Positions 11,865-25,078 of a DNA stretch of 64,000 nt are shown in pieces (the stretch's first letter is position 1; each line of letters starts with the position of its first letter). The position numbers and the translations under genes were made by a program. The stretch is from assembly GCF_963966145.1 (NCBI RefSeq), contig NC_091050.1:10106001-10170000 (forward strand), given 5' to 3'. Below the pieces are notes generated by a model. That model did no database searches and was not told where the DNA came from. It saw nothing but the letters and a program-made list of their open reading frames with translations. This DNA comes from Tenebrio molitor (Eukaryota > Arthropoda > Insecta > Coleoptera > Tenebrionidae).

Positions 11865-12368
11865 TTAGCCGACCCGCTCCTGAAAATTTGTTAGAACGGT
11901 CGCTCCCATAAAAATTCCGTAAATACAAACGGTGTTATTTTTCTGGCGGGTTAACCATATTTGCGGAACGCTTGACATTTGTGCCAAATGCATTTGTTTC
12001 GTAAGAACGGAAAGTATGAAAATGAAATCGCCCCATTCGATTCCGGTTTCGAAAATCTGCCGGATTACAGATGAAAATTCACATTTTATTTGGGATGGTT
12101 CACGCACCGGAATTTCCATCGGGACTTCGACTTTAAAGGTTAAAATTTTATTACCGCCATGGCGCATCGCTAAAATTTTATGCTTATTGTTTAACTCGAA
12201 TGAGAATTGGTGAAAGACAAGCGGCACGTCTCTCGATGGCGATAAAATTTTACAGCGCTCACACTCTTCCAAATTTTTGACATATTCTCGCCCGGAATCC
12301 GGATTTAGTGCCGTCTTAAAAACGTTGTTAGTATAATTACAAATCCATTGCTTTAATTTCATTTGCAC
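11865..12368 (-). other. Unrecognised 167-codon open frame inside the intron
   Basis: The longest ATG-initiated open frame of the window apart from neuroligin exon frames, read on the minus strand from MQMKLKQWICNYTNN to NFQERVG. I recognise no domain, signal peptide or membrane segment. It sits between the inverted repeats at 11224-11367 and 12982-13114, so it could belong to an element bounded by them. A chance frame or a conserved non-coding block is equally possible. Base composition is slightly less AT-rich than the neighbouring DNA. Confidence 0.15.
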
Positions 12369-12981
12369 GATGTTAAAGTTTTGTTAAAACGGTTAAGTTA
12401 GTTTGTGTTCCATTAGGAAGATGAAGTAGAACTAATTAAATACATCGGAGGATGGAGGCACATTAACGAAAATCAAAAGAGATTCTCGAATGAACGCGAC
12501 ACGAATACCTTTTAATTATTACAAGACTGACTTTTTATGATGTCCCTTAACGAGACTTCACATTTATCTTGGCGCCGACTCGAATGCAGAATAGTGAAAG
12601 ATTACCCTGGAGGGAGATAACCCGCAAAAATAAATTAGCATTGTTAATTTGTGTATGCACGTTTGTCACAATTTTTATTTGCCATGCGGAAAATCCTCCA
12701 ATTAGTTGCAGTTGTCGTAATTTGCTAGTTTGTGTTTAACCCGCCGCGTTTTAATATGACGGTTATATTTATTTCAGCAGGAAAAATTGAAATATGACGC
12801 TTTATGGAAACAACTTTTTTTACAATCAGAGCCATCGGTTGCGCAAAAATGCATCTCAGATTAATAGGTCCAGGCCAGATGTTACCAACACTTTTTGCAC
12901 AAAGTACCAAAGAGAATGAGCTTGTGTAATGGATGCGGGAATTAATTTCTGAGAATGATCAAAAATTGTAAAGGGATGTGT

Positions 12982-13114
12982 ATACAGAGTGATCACAAGA
13001 AAAGATCAATCAAGAGTTTTTGTTTTATCGAAACGTCTGTCTTAGCCTAATCGTACACTTATGTATACTTGCTATACGCAGTCGTTTCATTGGTTGCCTA
13101 CCTCTCGAAAAATC
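12982..13114 (-). repeat. ~135-bp repeat, inverted partner of 11224-11367
   Basis: Starts TACAGAGTGATCACAAGAAA and ends GGTTGCCTACCTCTCGAAAA, ATC, which is the inverted form of the repeat at 11224. The TACAGAGTGATCAC start resembles the TA-CAGGGTG ends of other elements in this window, which would favour two separate small insertions. Confidence 0.65.
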
Positions 13115-14304
13115 TATTATTAATAATTAATGCTTTAACTTCAATGGTAAAACTCATTTTACCACTTATTTTGGAATAATTGTTGCTTACAATTACAGGA
13201 AACGTTCGTAAACAATGTGTGTTTTGTTAAAATTTGATAATCATTACTTCTGTGGTAATAATTCGGTAGGGTGGGGATAGTCGCATAAAAATTTCACATT
13301 GTCATTTAATAGATGCCCCCGGCATCGTACCTTATTGATATCCTGTCTTAGTCGTGCATTATAGATTACATTCTAAGTTCACTTCAATATCGAATAATAA
13401 ATGGCGACCCTTCTGAAATTATGTAAAGTCGATGCTTGATCAAGTGTGCCTGGGATGTGATGTGTAATGGTGAAGGTTACGCTTGCTCGGTTTAATGTAA
13501 GATCTTCAGATCAAATCAAAGTAGAGCGGAGAATTATGCGGGATCGGGGACGGATATTACACTTTTGACAAGGTTTTATGATCGCATAATGAAAATGGGG
13601 ACCGTGGGGTATGCACAGAATATATCTTCTTGCTGATTACCACACAGGTGACTAGATGGTTCTCCATTTTTATTCACGGAGTTTAGATTATGAATTTTTC
13701 ACTCACTGTGTATTTGAAAAATTAACTAGACTAAAATTAATTATCTTTTTTGTCTTATGAAAATTTGTAAAACGACGAAATATGCAACATCTACTGTTTT
13801 TTATAATTCATGGGGTGGCTTTCATATGCTCTGCGTCACACTTCACTTAATTATCAATGGACAAGCATTTTCAAATTTGTAATCTATCAAAAATAATTTG
13901 CGTTATTAAGAAAAAAAAAAAAATAAGTTTTTGAGGAGAGAGGCTTGTTACTCACTTTTTTTACAAGTACTCTCTCAACAACTCTTTTTTCTTATTTTCT
14001 CCGCAGTCTCTGCTTTTTAATAATGATTAAGAGAGTAATCAACAAAAAAATTAATTACGTTAACGAACATCATCTGGTTGTCGCAGTCTGAAATATGTCA
14101 GCATCAAATACATTAATTAACACTTTACTCGGTTTTAATAACAGATTGATTTTTTCAATGTAAAAATCGTGTTGGACCAATGAATTTTTTGCCAGCGACG
14201 TCTCTTTCACAAATATCGTCCGTGGTAATCTAAAATTTCCCTTTTGAAAAATTGTCCAAGGTCACAAAATTTCATCTTTCGGTGGTGATTTTACTTTGAG
14301 GAAC

Positions 14305-14343
14305 TCCAAGGTCACAGCCCATGAAAGAATCCAATACCTCTAC
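14305..14343 (+). repeat. ~39-bp dispersed repeat, copy at 33458-33496
   Basis: TCCAAGGTCACAGCCCATGA followed by AGAATC and CTCTAC is repeated at 33458-33496 with a few mismatches, same orientation. It is too short to assign to a class. Confidence 0.5.
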
Positions 14344-14632
14344 AACTGAAACGGCAGTTCAATTGTGTCATATTGACTCAAATGTTTTAGAAATGTTTTA
14401 ATTTAACATGAAAAGGACAGAGTATGATGTAAACTGCTCCCTTGGTGGATCTTTGATATGTGAATACACTATACAAGATTTATTGCAAGTGTTTCCCGGC
14501 GCATCCACCATTTTTCAATTTGACAAACATCAGGTTTTATTCTTAGCGTGGAAGTCAAGTAGAAAATCACGAGTTGTAAACTGTACGTTTCAAACACATT
14601 TGCTATTTTTAAAGTTTAATAAAAAAATCTGT

Positions 14633-14656
14633 TTAAACGTCTAAACGTCTAAACGT
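14633..14656 (+). repeat. Short tandem repeat, CTAAACGT x3
   Basis: The 8-bp unit CTAAACGT occurs three times in succession; the first copy has a T for the C. Confidence 0.7.
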
Positions 14657-16134
14657 AGAAGTCTCACTGTTTCTATTTTTATATAATTCTCTTATTTTTC
14701 TGTTTTGGTGTTTTATGTTATATTTTTCTTACGATTTATTGAACATTTCTGTGCACGTTAATAACTCACGTTTTTCAAAAAAAGTTTTCTTACCAACTAA
14801 AACTGATTTGTTTTTTATTTTTTGTCGATTTTAGAATAATACATTTGAGAAGAGCCTTCATAATCTATTTTTCAACAATTCAAGAGAATCCAATAATTTC
14901 TGATGCAGTTAACCCAAATAAGTTGTACGTAAAACCTGACTCTTCGTTGCGGAACAAACCTACACTTCTTTGTCCAAAAAGGTAAACTAACAGAAACGGC
15001 GAGAATTAGCCTCGACGCAATATTTTACAGTTTTTTGTCCCTCCGGCTCACTATTAATATTTTTTTTATTCTCCGCACAACAGTTCCTGCTTCCGAATTC
15101 CCGGTTGGTTCCCAACTTTGCACGAAATAGTTGTCATTGTTTGGCTCGAGTATAATTGGGTGGACAAGTCTTTAAAGGACTGCACGGACCATTAATCTAA
15201 ATGAATGATGGCGTCCCCGAGACAATTCCGAAACTAAACCTCAAAATTGACAATTTCCCGAATTTCTTTGCTCCATCATCTTAACACCGAAAAACGGCGA
15301 TGAATTATCGCGGACCGGCTGTGACCGCAACGTTAATAAATTTTCGTTAGGTTTAGCTCGCCGATTAGTTCGGACAAGTTGTAATTGTTTAAAATTAGTG
15401 CAAATTCCTGTTGCGTTGTTATGACTGATTAACCCATCTGTACTCCTGCTAACCGTGATATATTAATAACAGCCGCTGCAGGGAAGAAGCCGTCCACTAA
15501 ATATCTCACTATAATAACGTAATTAGCGCAATAGCTTCTCGTCCATTGGACGCGAATGTGTTGCCCGTCTGTTTCAATAACCCATGATTGCGCTCCGGAG
15601 GGATTCATCCCCACTCCTCCAGGAATTGCAAATCCAGGTGCACTTCACTCCTAAATTAATGTTCGCGTGAAGGGCGTACTGCGACCACTAATGAATAAAG
15701 CACTCGCTCCAGCTTTTTATGATTTCCTCCGCTCGTAAACAAAGGTTAAAGTACAAGCTTCTCAAGTTATTGCACCAGTGCCATTGTTTTCTTATTACTT
15801 TGATGTTTTGTTTGGCTCTTGACTCGCGCTTGCTTCTTTGATTAATTTCAAGTGGTTTTAATTAAGTTTTAGAAATTCGCTCGGCTAAACCGACGTTCTA
15901 CTAATTATTCTCCTTATTTAAAAAACCATTACGAATAAGCGATCCCCATTATTACCGAATAGGAAAAATTACGACCGGAGCACTCACTCGTAAAGCTCTC
16001 CCTTCTATTTTTCTCTCAGAATGAACCACCGTTTTCGCAGGGGTCGTACTCGCACCACTTTTATATTTTTCATTAAATTATTATTTGTGCAACCATACGC
16101 GGAACGAGCACTTCGCGTACTTAAACCAGGCAAT

Positions 16135-16220
16135 GTTGTGTACACGAAATCCTTTTTAACATCCCCGAGATTGTCTTGCCTCGGCCGCAAGCGACCTCGG
16201 CGACAATTTTTCTCTCGGTA
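16135..16220 (+). repeat. Dispersed repeat with CCTCGGCCGCAAG core, inverted copy at 20890-20981
   Basis: GTGTACACGAAATCC, TTAACATCC, GATTGTCTTGCCTCGGCCGC and GACAATTTTTCTCTCGGTA all recur in reverse complement at 20890-20981. The GC-rich centre (16179-16200) stands out in AT-rich surroundings. Open frames on both strands here (16005-16250, 16021-16233) are explained by the repeat. Confidence 0.7.
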
Positions 16221-19200
16221 TGTTAAAAAATGATTTCGCGACCTTGACATTCAAATAACTATTAACGAGAATGTATTTTAACGAATATAAACAACATGTC
16301 TGCATTTTCAGATAAATCATCCAGTATTGTTATTGGTTCGTTAAATTTGTACTGTTGTTTGCTAACTAAACAAGTAGTGTGCAGTTTACTATTACAGTAT
16401 TGTTAGGTAAACAATATAGTCTACAGTATCTATTGCATATAATTAATTAATAAAGCCTTGTACACACTTGGAAATGCAAATATTCGTTGCGTTATGGAAA
16501 TTAACTCAATGCATATTCTAATTTTTTGTTTTTGTTTATCTGGAAAGTATTATTTGGTAAACAATACAGTTCCAAATTTTGCTGAATTAATCTTGAATCA
16601 ATATTAAACATTTTTGTTTATCAGTTGATTTCAGAAAAGCTCATTTAATATGAGCTTTGGTTGTTTACCTTTTACCAAATAAATATGCAAAATCTTCAAA
16701 TTCAATTAAAATTTCAATGTTGAGGTATTTCAAAATTTCTCATTAAGACGGATTATTACGTATTGTGGAGCACCTCTTCGCGAATTCCTAATGAACAATC
16801 AAAGTTCCAGAATTAAAAAATAAATTAATTTTTTCCTTATCCTTTTTATCCCGAAATATAAATTTAATCCTTTTAATGTGCTTTGCCAACCACAAAGTTC
16901 GTATTTGGTTCGTTAGAGCGAAGTTTAAAGAGGGACAAGCAGGACGTCTACAAGAAACCTCCATCTCAACAGAGGAAGTATATGACAATAGCTAGTGATG
17001 TAGTGTATTGTGGGGGGTGCCCGGAAGCTAGAACAACCCTCCGTGGAGACAAGAACACTCCAGGATTACCAACACTACAACGCATAATTCAAGTTTTCTG
17101 GATTTTGTCCCGACACTGTTCAATTCAAATCTTTTATTGGTCGAATTACGTGAAGCGTTTTGTTAGCGAGATTATCATCTGGATTAGGTCGAGGGGTGGT
17201 CGCGATTTAAATCGTAATAGTTCCAGAGGAGATTAATTAGCGGAAAGTAAGACCGGTTGAAATTGTTAATTGGGTTAGCTTTATCCTTTCAGGATGTGGC
17301 CATAGGGTTTTTGCTTGGAACTGTCGGTAGAAGTTTTTAAATATATTCGACCTCTCAGTTAGATCCTGTTAGTAAAGTTATAATACAGTGAACAAAAAGT
17401 CGTACGTGCTGTCACAAAGGGAGCCCATAAGGCATACTTCAGATAGAATTAGATGCGTTACGATAAACTGAGCGGAACCGAAAGCACTGGATAGAATAAT
17501 CGGAATATTCTGTTGTGTGCTTCGGCCCAAATTAATCCACCAATTATTTGCGCCGGGTTATAAAATAGTTTCAGCGGGATCGAAGCTGAAAGCTACTTTA
17601 CATTTGTTGCTCTTCAGGATTCAACGTAAATGTTATCTTTCTGGACGCATCAAAGCGACCTCAGGTCCAGTTTAAAATCCTGAAATAGTTGCATCAAATT
17701 CGTCGCAGTTTGTGTCAACGGTTATCCTTCACTGGAAAATTTTACTAAGTCACTTATGCAACATAATTGTCATAAATGGGACAGTAAATGCGACCCAAAC
17801 ATTTTCTTTTTCCATTAAGATAAGTGCTACTTAAAGTTTTCCCAATGGGTTTCCCGATAGCGGAAAATTTTTTACATGGTACTTAAAGACATGCAAAATG
17901 AAACATTTCAGGAAATGAAAAAGCTGTAACGGTTCGAACGTACACGTCGCTTTTAATTGAAAAGCGATCTGTTTCTCTTCTTAACAATTTAAATCCGTCG
18001 TGATGGAAATCAAGGGAAATCTCCCTCAGGCTCCCCAACTCCTTGATGTTTATTTCCTGGAGGCTCAGCTCATTATTTATTATTGTGATCCGCTCCTGCA
18101 ATTGACTTGTAAGTATCTAATAAAATAACGATAAGTTTTAGCTGGATGGGTTCAAATCAAGCAGAACATTTAAAAATGAAACGTTTATGAGCACGGAGAA
18201 GTGCTTTTATTTCTTATTTATTTTAAGACCGCTCTGTTTCTTTTACGTACGAATAAACCCTCCTGTATTTTTTCTTGCGCTCTTTCAAAACAAATAACAT
18301 TTTATTTCCGCATTTTTGTGCAAGATACTTCATGGTTTTATCGCGTTTTTAATTGTCCCACCGGCGCATTCCCGGCATTACACGAGGATATTATCAAATT
18401 TCAGACAAAGTTTAAACAAACCATGCACGTCAACGGAACTGCTCGCAGAATAATATTAAAGCGCAATATTAAGTGAATGCAATACGGTACATATTAAATT
18501 TACGGTTCGCGAATGCGAGTCACAGGATTTGCCTGCAACATCTCTAATTCAAATATTTGGGTTTTATGAAAATTTCAGATGGGTATCATTTTTCCGAGGT
18601 GTTCTCATATCGCCGCATATCAAATGAGGGCGCAAGATGCGGCTTGTAAAAATTGTTAAATATTTGAAGTATTCGTTGAGGTTCTGATGTGGGGTTTGCG
18701 CTGATAACGTTTAAAAATGTTTGTTTTACGCGTTGCAGGAATATATGGGTCGTGTACTGAAATCTCTATAAAAAGGCGGAAATTTGACCGGAACGGGAAA
18801 ACGGTTCATTTTTGCAGAAGGATTTTGACATAATATTCATATACGGACTGTCTATAAAAGAATGTAGGATCGCATATGGCGCTGGACTTTGCCACCTCGT
18901 TTAAATTCATGAAATACTAATCGCAAACTCTCAAATATTCACAAGTTGTCAACGCAAAGTCAACTTAACCTCATTTCCGCTTTGGAAGTCCTGGTTTGTT
19001 TTCTTGCGTTCCTGGTCTGTTTCTAGGTTTTTCCCAACCTAGATTTTTCCGGTGGTGTTACAAAGATATTGCCTTAATGTGAGGGTTGATTGTCATTCTT
19101 TATCATTGACGAGTTGGAAATATTTAATATTTTGACAACATATTTACCTAATACGATAAAAATTGAGTATCTTGGAGTACCAACGTTAAAGTGCTTTGAT

Positions 19201-19480
19201 GCTCTTGTTTGTTGTTGCCTGGAGCAACTCATTTACCTTCATCATCCCTGCTTCATCGTCTCGAAAATAAACATCATGAAGTTTTTCTTTTAATTCAGGG
19301 AATATTATTATATTTAATTTTATGAAACAGCCATTACGGGGAGCAACCATAAAAATGTACCTCTTCTGAGAGAGTTCTCTTAATGGAACAACACATCGCG
19401 TCTCTGTAATTTCTTTATAATTTCTGTATTTCGATAAACTTACATTAACTGGTATCATCATTTTAATTTACTTTCAAGTA

Positions 19481-19576
19481 ATAGTTATTTGTGTATCAAG
19501 GCCAAGAAGTGCATCTTTTTAGTTTGAGATTAATTTTTCTGGCCGAGGCGCAGCCGAGGCTTGAAAACAGGCGAGG
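19481..19576 (+). repeat. Dispersed repeat with GGCCGAGGCGCAGCCGAGGC core
   Basis: ATAGTTATTTGTGTATCAAG, GTGCATCTTTTT, the GC-rich core at 19541-19560, and ACAGGCGAGG recur in reverse complement at 22997-23092. The two copies flank 3.4 kb of otherwise unremarkable DNA. Sequence just inside them does not appear to match, so two insertions are likelier than one long element. Confidence 0.7.
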
Positions 19577-20889
19577 AGAAAAGGCTTTTGGTAAAGGTGC
19601 GCATTAAATTTTTTAGGCGACCGCATGAACTACAAAGCAAAAGAAAACATCATTGGAAAAATTACAAATTTATTTTTTATCTATCTTTTTCAAATAGATA
19701 TATTTATTAAAACATATTAACAATTTTTTACAGTATTTGTTATCAGCTTGCCAACAAAACTAGAAATTTACTATTTGCAATACAATTACATAGTTATTTA
19801 CATAATTTATGCTAATTATTGCAATATTGTCGGTTTTGTCGGTTCCGTTGTTAACTTACAAAACAGACCCACAGATGGCGCCACGGTTCAGCGTCCGAAA
19901 AAGAATAACTTTTCGTCCCCCATATTAAATTTTATTTAAGTTACGTGATATAATTCTCATCCTCCAACAATCGATGCCTTGAATTCTATCGTAAGTTTTT
20001 CTCGTTAGTCGCCTTCCTTATTGATCACAAAAGATGCGACGTCGTTCGTAAGTTCTGCCCTCGTTTGTGCATAACTTTTCCTCGGAGCAGTCTCCCGAGA
20101 GAAGACATTTGCAATTTGGCCGAGAGCAAGCCAAGGAATTCGCAGGTAGATTGGCTTAGATCTTGTTTAACGCCTGTCAATTCGCATCAGTCTGGTCAAG
20201 CCCGTTCCCGAAAAGCGCGACAAAACTGTGCCGACCCGGCAAAATTGAATTTATTTTTTAAGCCCGATACATATTGGGTCTTCGCAGTGATATGAGACAC
20301 GGGGATCTCGCAGGTTCATTTCACTGGAAAGCTAGATTTATTTTGGTTGTAAGTTGTTTCTCTGAATGGTAGTGTGCAGGCCCGACGCTTTCAATTCAGC
20401 TGTCCATATTGTTGGCTTAAAGATACGTCCTCATCCATCTTCGTTCCTAAGCCTAAGTGTCTGAAGCCTCTTTCCGAATGCGAGCTTTACTTGTTCATTT
20501 AAAAACAGCCTGCCGATGACTCTCACCGGAAGTCGACTTTTTACGTGTGTGTGTTTTATTTCCGGAAAGGTCACGTATTCTTTATGGCTTGTAAAAACGA
20601 CTTCGTGTTCCGATACATCACGATAATGCCGTTTATTTGCCGTTAGAGGTATTTTTATAATTCGACTCGACGTCGTTATAAATGGCCGACGGCGGCGTCT
20701 TTATGGTACTTTATCGTTCCACGCCCGGACCTAAAAGTTATGGCTGCCACCAAAAAATCAACGGACAAGCCCAAGCCGATTAACTCCTGCGCCAGGATTT
20801 CACCACGATTAACAGAACAAGAAGCTCAAAATACTACAAATTCTTCGTTTTCGTTGCTTCTAATTCGGCCGTTGTTTTATTCTTCAACG

Positions 20890-20981
20890 TACCGAGAGAA
20901 AAATTGTCGCCGAGGCCGCTTGCGGCCGAGGCAAGACAATCTCAAGGATGTTAAAGGATTCGCGGCCAAGGTGTACACAAC
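20890..20981 (-). repeat. Inverted copy of the 16135-16220 repeat
   Basis: TACCGAGAGAAAAATTGTCG, CCGCTTGCGGCCGAGGC, AGACAATCTC and GTGTACACAAC match the complement of 16135-16220, with a few substitutions and a small insertion near 20962. Confidence 0.7.
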
Positions 20982-22996
20982 AATACATGATACGTATTGA
21001 TAATTTATTTTAAATATACTCTTCACAAGAAACATTCTGCATTTATTTAGTCATGAGATATTGCATTAGGAGTTGGTCATAAAGTCTTTCTGCGTTAAAC
21101 ACGAAAGCTTCGATTTCCTTTCACTTGAAATGATGGCAGTTACATCCTAGATCTCAAGAGTCATACGTGAAAGTTTATCGCTTATATTTCTTTGCAGCAA
21201 GAAGAACAAAGCACGTGTCGTGAGCTTTATGCATTTACAGCTCCGCCGAAGCTCTTCTCATTTCAACTAGGTTCAACGTATAATTTCTAATTAAAAGTAA
21301 ATCCGAAGCCTCTGGTGTGCTGGCAAATTAGTTTAGTAAAAAATTCGTTTGACTCTTGTAGAAAAAATTCAATTAATTCTGTGGTATTATTCTGTCAGTA
21401 GAATTTAAATGTCGTTCATTCTTGGTGGAAAGAATGGATGCGTCGGTTGACCGATCTAAATTAATCGAACAAATATTGGCGGCGGCTCGGATGGCCACCC
21501 AATTTTGGTTTGGTGGATTTACTGTTATAGGATAGCTTTTAAGTGGTACAATTCTACGATTTCCTTGGTCAATTGACTGGCTTTCAGCTAGTGTTGGGAC
21601 TCCCGGGATAGACAACAAAGGCGGTTTCGGAACTCAGAAGTGATAAAATTCCCCCGAAGTGGGGAAGCAAACCAGGTCGATGTGATTACCACTCTTTATT
21701 TCTTTGATTATTTTCCGATATTACTCCTCAGCCATTACATAAAGGATCAAACGGGAATAAACCGATCCGGTTTAATTAAATAGAAGCGGTGCAATCAATT
21801 CTGCAAATTTATTATTATTTGGGCTTAGGTGTCGGTTCCAAATTGAATAGATGGTTGCCTACGTGCCCAGGCACGTTTGTATTTTAGGCCGAAAAAATTT
21901 ATTCGCAATAGCGGTCAGAGTAAAGAGAAAAGTTGAGTTCGTAATAGGGCTTTTATATGAGTTTAACAGAATAGCCGTCCGTTTTATATCGCGGACTGGG
22001 CTTTTGTACCGCAGCGGCGAATATCGGGGGGCGGGCGTCAAATACTTGCATAAATTCTACCCTTTCTTAAAATCGATACCGTTTATGGGCACTTATGGAC
22101 CTTAAATGGGCGACATTAAGTCAACAACCACCCCTCGTTTTGGACCAGTTCCCACCCTCGCGTCCGCATAATTGATGCCACCCCTACAATAGCAATGACA
22201 AGTGATCATTTCAGTCTGTTTGTTGCGCGCGTTGAAAAATTCTACCAATTTGTTTCAGGTACACGTTGTAAATATAGGGGGGCGGCGAATTAAACCATAA
22301 ATTCCCTGCATTAACTGTTTAATAATTTAGAAAGAAAAGCTATTAGGGGGATGGATAGTGAAGGCGAATTTTATTATCGCTCCAAGTTTAGGCGCACATC
22401 ATTTAAATCTGTGCCAACCTCGGATAATATTTACCCATTTTAAGTAATTATTTCTGGAATACACAGCTGTCTGAGCGAGCTGTGTGTCATGCTACAGAGT
22501 TTCCCACAGGAAGCACCCGAGGGGGTGTTTAGGAGATGTGACGGGGCACGGAGTATAAGATAACCTACCTTATAATAAAATCTCCCTGTGTCAGATTCGG
22601 GGAGGGTGTTGCGTCTAGATAATTGTCTTGTTGCCCCCCGGGTAAAGCCCGCTCTGGATTCGAATTAAAGTGTTTGTGTTAGAAAAGTAGCAATAACCTC
22701 GTAAATAAGCGGAAAAGTTACGTTAAAAAGATGTCGTCCTGGGGGAGTCAGATCGATGCGGATGCATTAAAGAAAAAACGAATTTTTATTTGTATTGTTT
22801 CAATATTTTATTCAACAACACAAATGGTATACAGATGTTTCTGCAATATAATGAAATAAATATTGTTTCCTAAAAAAAACATTTTTATTTTTGTTTTTCA
22901 AATTATTTACCATTTGGTTCAGTATTTTTATATTTCCGATGGGACCAGTTTCTTAAATGCAAATTCCACCTTTCAGAGTTACTTCAGAAACTTTGG

Positions 22997-23092
22997 CCTC
23001 GCCTGTTTTTAAGCCTCGGCTGCGCCTCGGCCAGAAAACTCAGACTCGGACAAAAAAGATGCACTTTTTGGCCTTGGTACACAAATAACTAT
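22997..23092 (-). repeat. Inverted copy of the 19481-19576 repeat
   Basis: CCTCGCCTGTTTTTAAGCCT, the core GCCTCGGCTGCGCCTCGGCC, AAAAGATGCAC and GTACACAAATAACTAT match the complement of 19481-19576. Confidence 0.7.
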
Positions 23093-24825
23093 GTATTAAG
23101 AATATTTTTTCATTGTGGAAAACCAAACCAGAACCTTTTTTTACTATTTGAAGGTGCTAACACATTTAGAATCACAAAAAATCGGAACTACAAATGCTTT
23201 TTATTTGCAGCAGCTACAAAACAAGTATTTATTTCATAATCTATTTCATTCTATAGATCTATTTGTTTGTACAAATTTTCTGTGCAGCTTTTGTCCTAGT
23301 ATGTTTGGTTTTATGTGCTTTATTCATGTAATCACATTATTTTCATCCTATTCCACGTATTTAATACAGCTTTTCATAATAATCTAAGCAGCTTTGGTTA
23401 ATGAACACCACCAATGTTGGTGTCATGTCTGTTGTGTCATTACAGATGAATATTTATTTGGAAATCTAGAATTAGAAAATATTTCCACGTGAATATTTTT
23501 CTTCTAATTAACATGTTTGGTTATTGACGCCTTAAAAGATGCAGTGTCACCCTTTCGAGCCTTTTTGAAGGGTAAAACCTCCCCGTTGGAGAAACTGTTT
23601 GGGGGATATTGAAAATATCGAGACCGGAATATCTATCAAAGCCGTTTAATTTTATCCATCAATCTTTAACGAAGGGTCTGAAACGCTGAAATAGACGATG
23701 ATCTAGGAAAACATATTCCCTGAAAACTTCAACCTTGAACGCTATCCGCATCTTCTTCCGCTAATATTCATCAATTTCATTCCGATTCGTGTGCTTTTAT
23801 CCCCAGCTAGCTTTAAGCATTTTGAGCAAATCGCTGAGATATTATATGGAAAAAGCTCTGGGTAGTTTGTTTGGGTTTGTTTTTGATACAAATACGTTGC
23901 TCGCGTTATCCTTATTAAAATAAATATCAAAGTGGGGAAACTAGTGTACGGAGCTTAAAAGTGTTCTTGGGTTTCAATGGTTCGAGTAGCAGTGTTTTGG
24001 ATTCGCCGTTTTATAACCTGGAACTTGATAGTCTTCGCTAATCCATCCGACTTAATGCGTCTTTATAAAGGAGCGAAGTTTCTCATTAGCATAAATTCTC
24101 TCCCGATTATATAATGATGTAAGTAGATTTCGGAGTAGGTAGGTTCTGGATTGGACATTTGGGCCGGGCCGGCCCTTTCGCCCCCAAAGGTCAAGAGCTC
24201 TTGGTCAAATTAATCATTACCTATCGGCAGTCCTGTTAACTACCTTTCGCTTATAAAGGCCCGGCAAGAATAATCTATAGGGATCAAGAGAAACGTGAAG
24301 GTTGAACGATGGGTTTTATAATTGCCTCTGAAAATAAATGAGGCGCACTTGACCCAAGTCAAAGGTAAAAATTGGAAACAAAATATATTATAGAAGTTGG
24401 GAGAGATCGAAAGTTTTTTATTGCCTCAAGGCTCACGTACAATACAGATTACTCTAATATATTGACAGGAGCGGCACCGGGAGAATATAACTTTACTGGA
24501 GAAAATTAAGGACGAGAATTAGTAAGCGCATGAAGTTCCGTCAGCAAATACAAGAGGCTCTAATCGAAATTCTGCCGGACAAATGGGCTCGAAATGTCGG
24601 TTAATATCGTAGACAACACGTTCCAGGCTCTCTGGAAAAATCTTACCCCAAATACCCAGCAAAGTAAATTTGAAATGTTTATTAGGTGTAAATGGATTTT
24701 TACAATTTGGTTTTCAATAAAGTACAAATATAAATATGTAATGTGTCTTTTTGTACTTTTCGTTCTACAGAGGAAGTTTTAATTCGGATACAAGTTTCTT
24801 GATTAAATTCTCATTTGTTTACTTT

Positions 24826-25078
24826 AGCTTTCAATATGTCAGATTCAGAAACGAATTTGTAAAAATTTGAGTTAGGAATTTCAAATCATTTAGCTAGTTT
24901 ACTTTATCTGCCGCTCGTCAGCGGAAACAATCACTTTATCTGCCGCTCGTCAACGGAGATAATCACTTTACTTGCCGCTCGTTAGTTCGTCAGATGCCAC
25001 GGCAATGAAGCGACACTTTATCATTATCAATCCAGCAGTATAATGTCATATTTTACTGACATTTGATGGAAAAAACTT
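24826..25078 (+). repeat. Dispersed repeat containing a 32-bp minisatellite (3 units)
   Basis: Matches 49749-49950 in the same orientation over its whole length, from AGCTTTCAAT and GAGTTAGGAATTTCAAA to CAATCCAGC, GTATAATGTCATAT and beyond. Inside is a tandem of ACTTTATCTGCCGCTCGTCA-type units: two full 32-bp units (24901-24932, 24933-24964) and a third, altered one from 24965. The other copy has only two units, so the tandem changed length after, or between, the duplications. Confidence 0.75.

Noticed and set aside
16883..17236. 117-codon plus-strand frame
   Set aside because: No motif, no supporting splice or promoter context; not annotated as a gene.
23940..24060. Possible tRNA (GGTTCGAGTAGC near 23979)
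   Set aside because: A GGTTCGA-like loop is present, but no paired acceptor stem or anticodon arm could be assembled around it.
24895..25000. CRISPR-like array of three repeats
   Set aside because: Units are directly adjacent without spacers and occur in an animal intron; this is a minisatellite.
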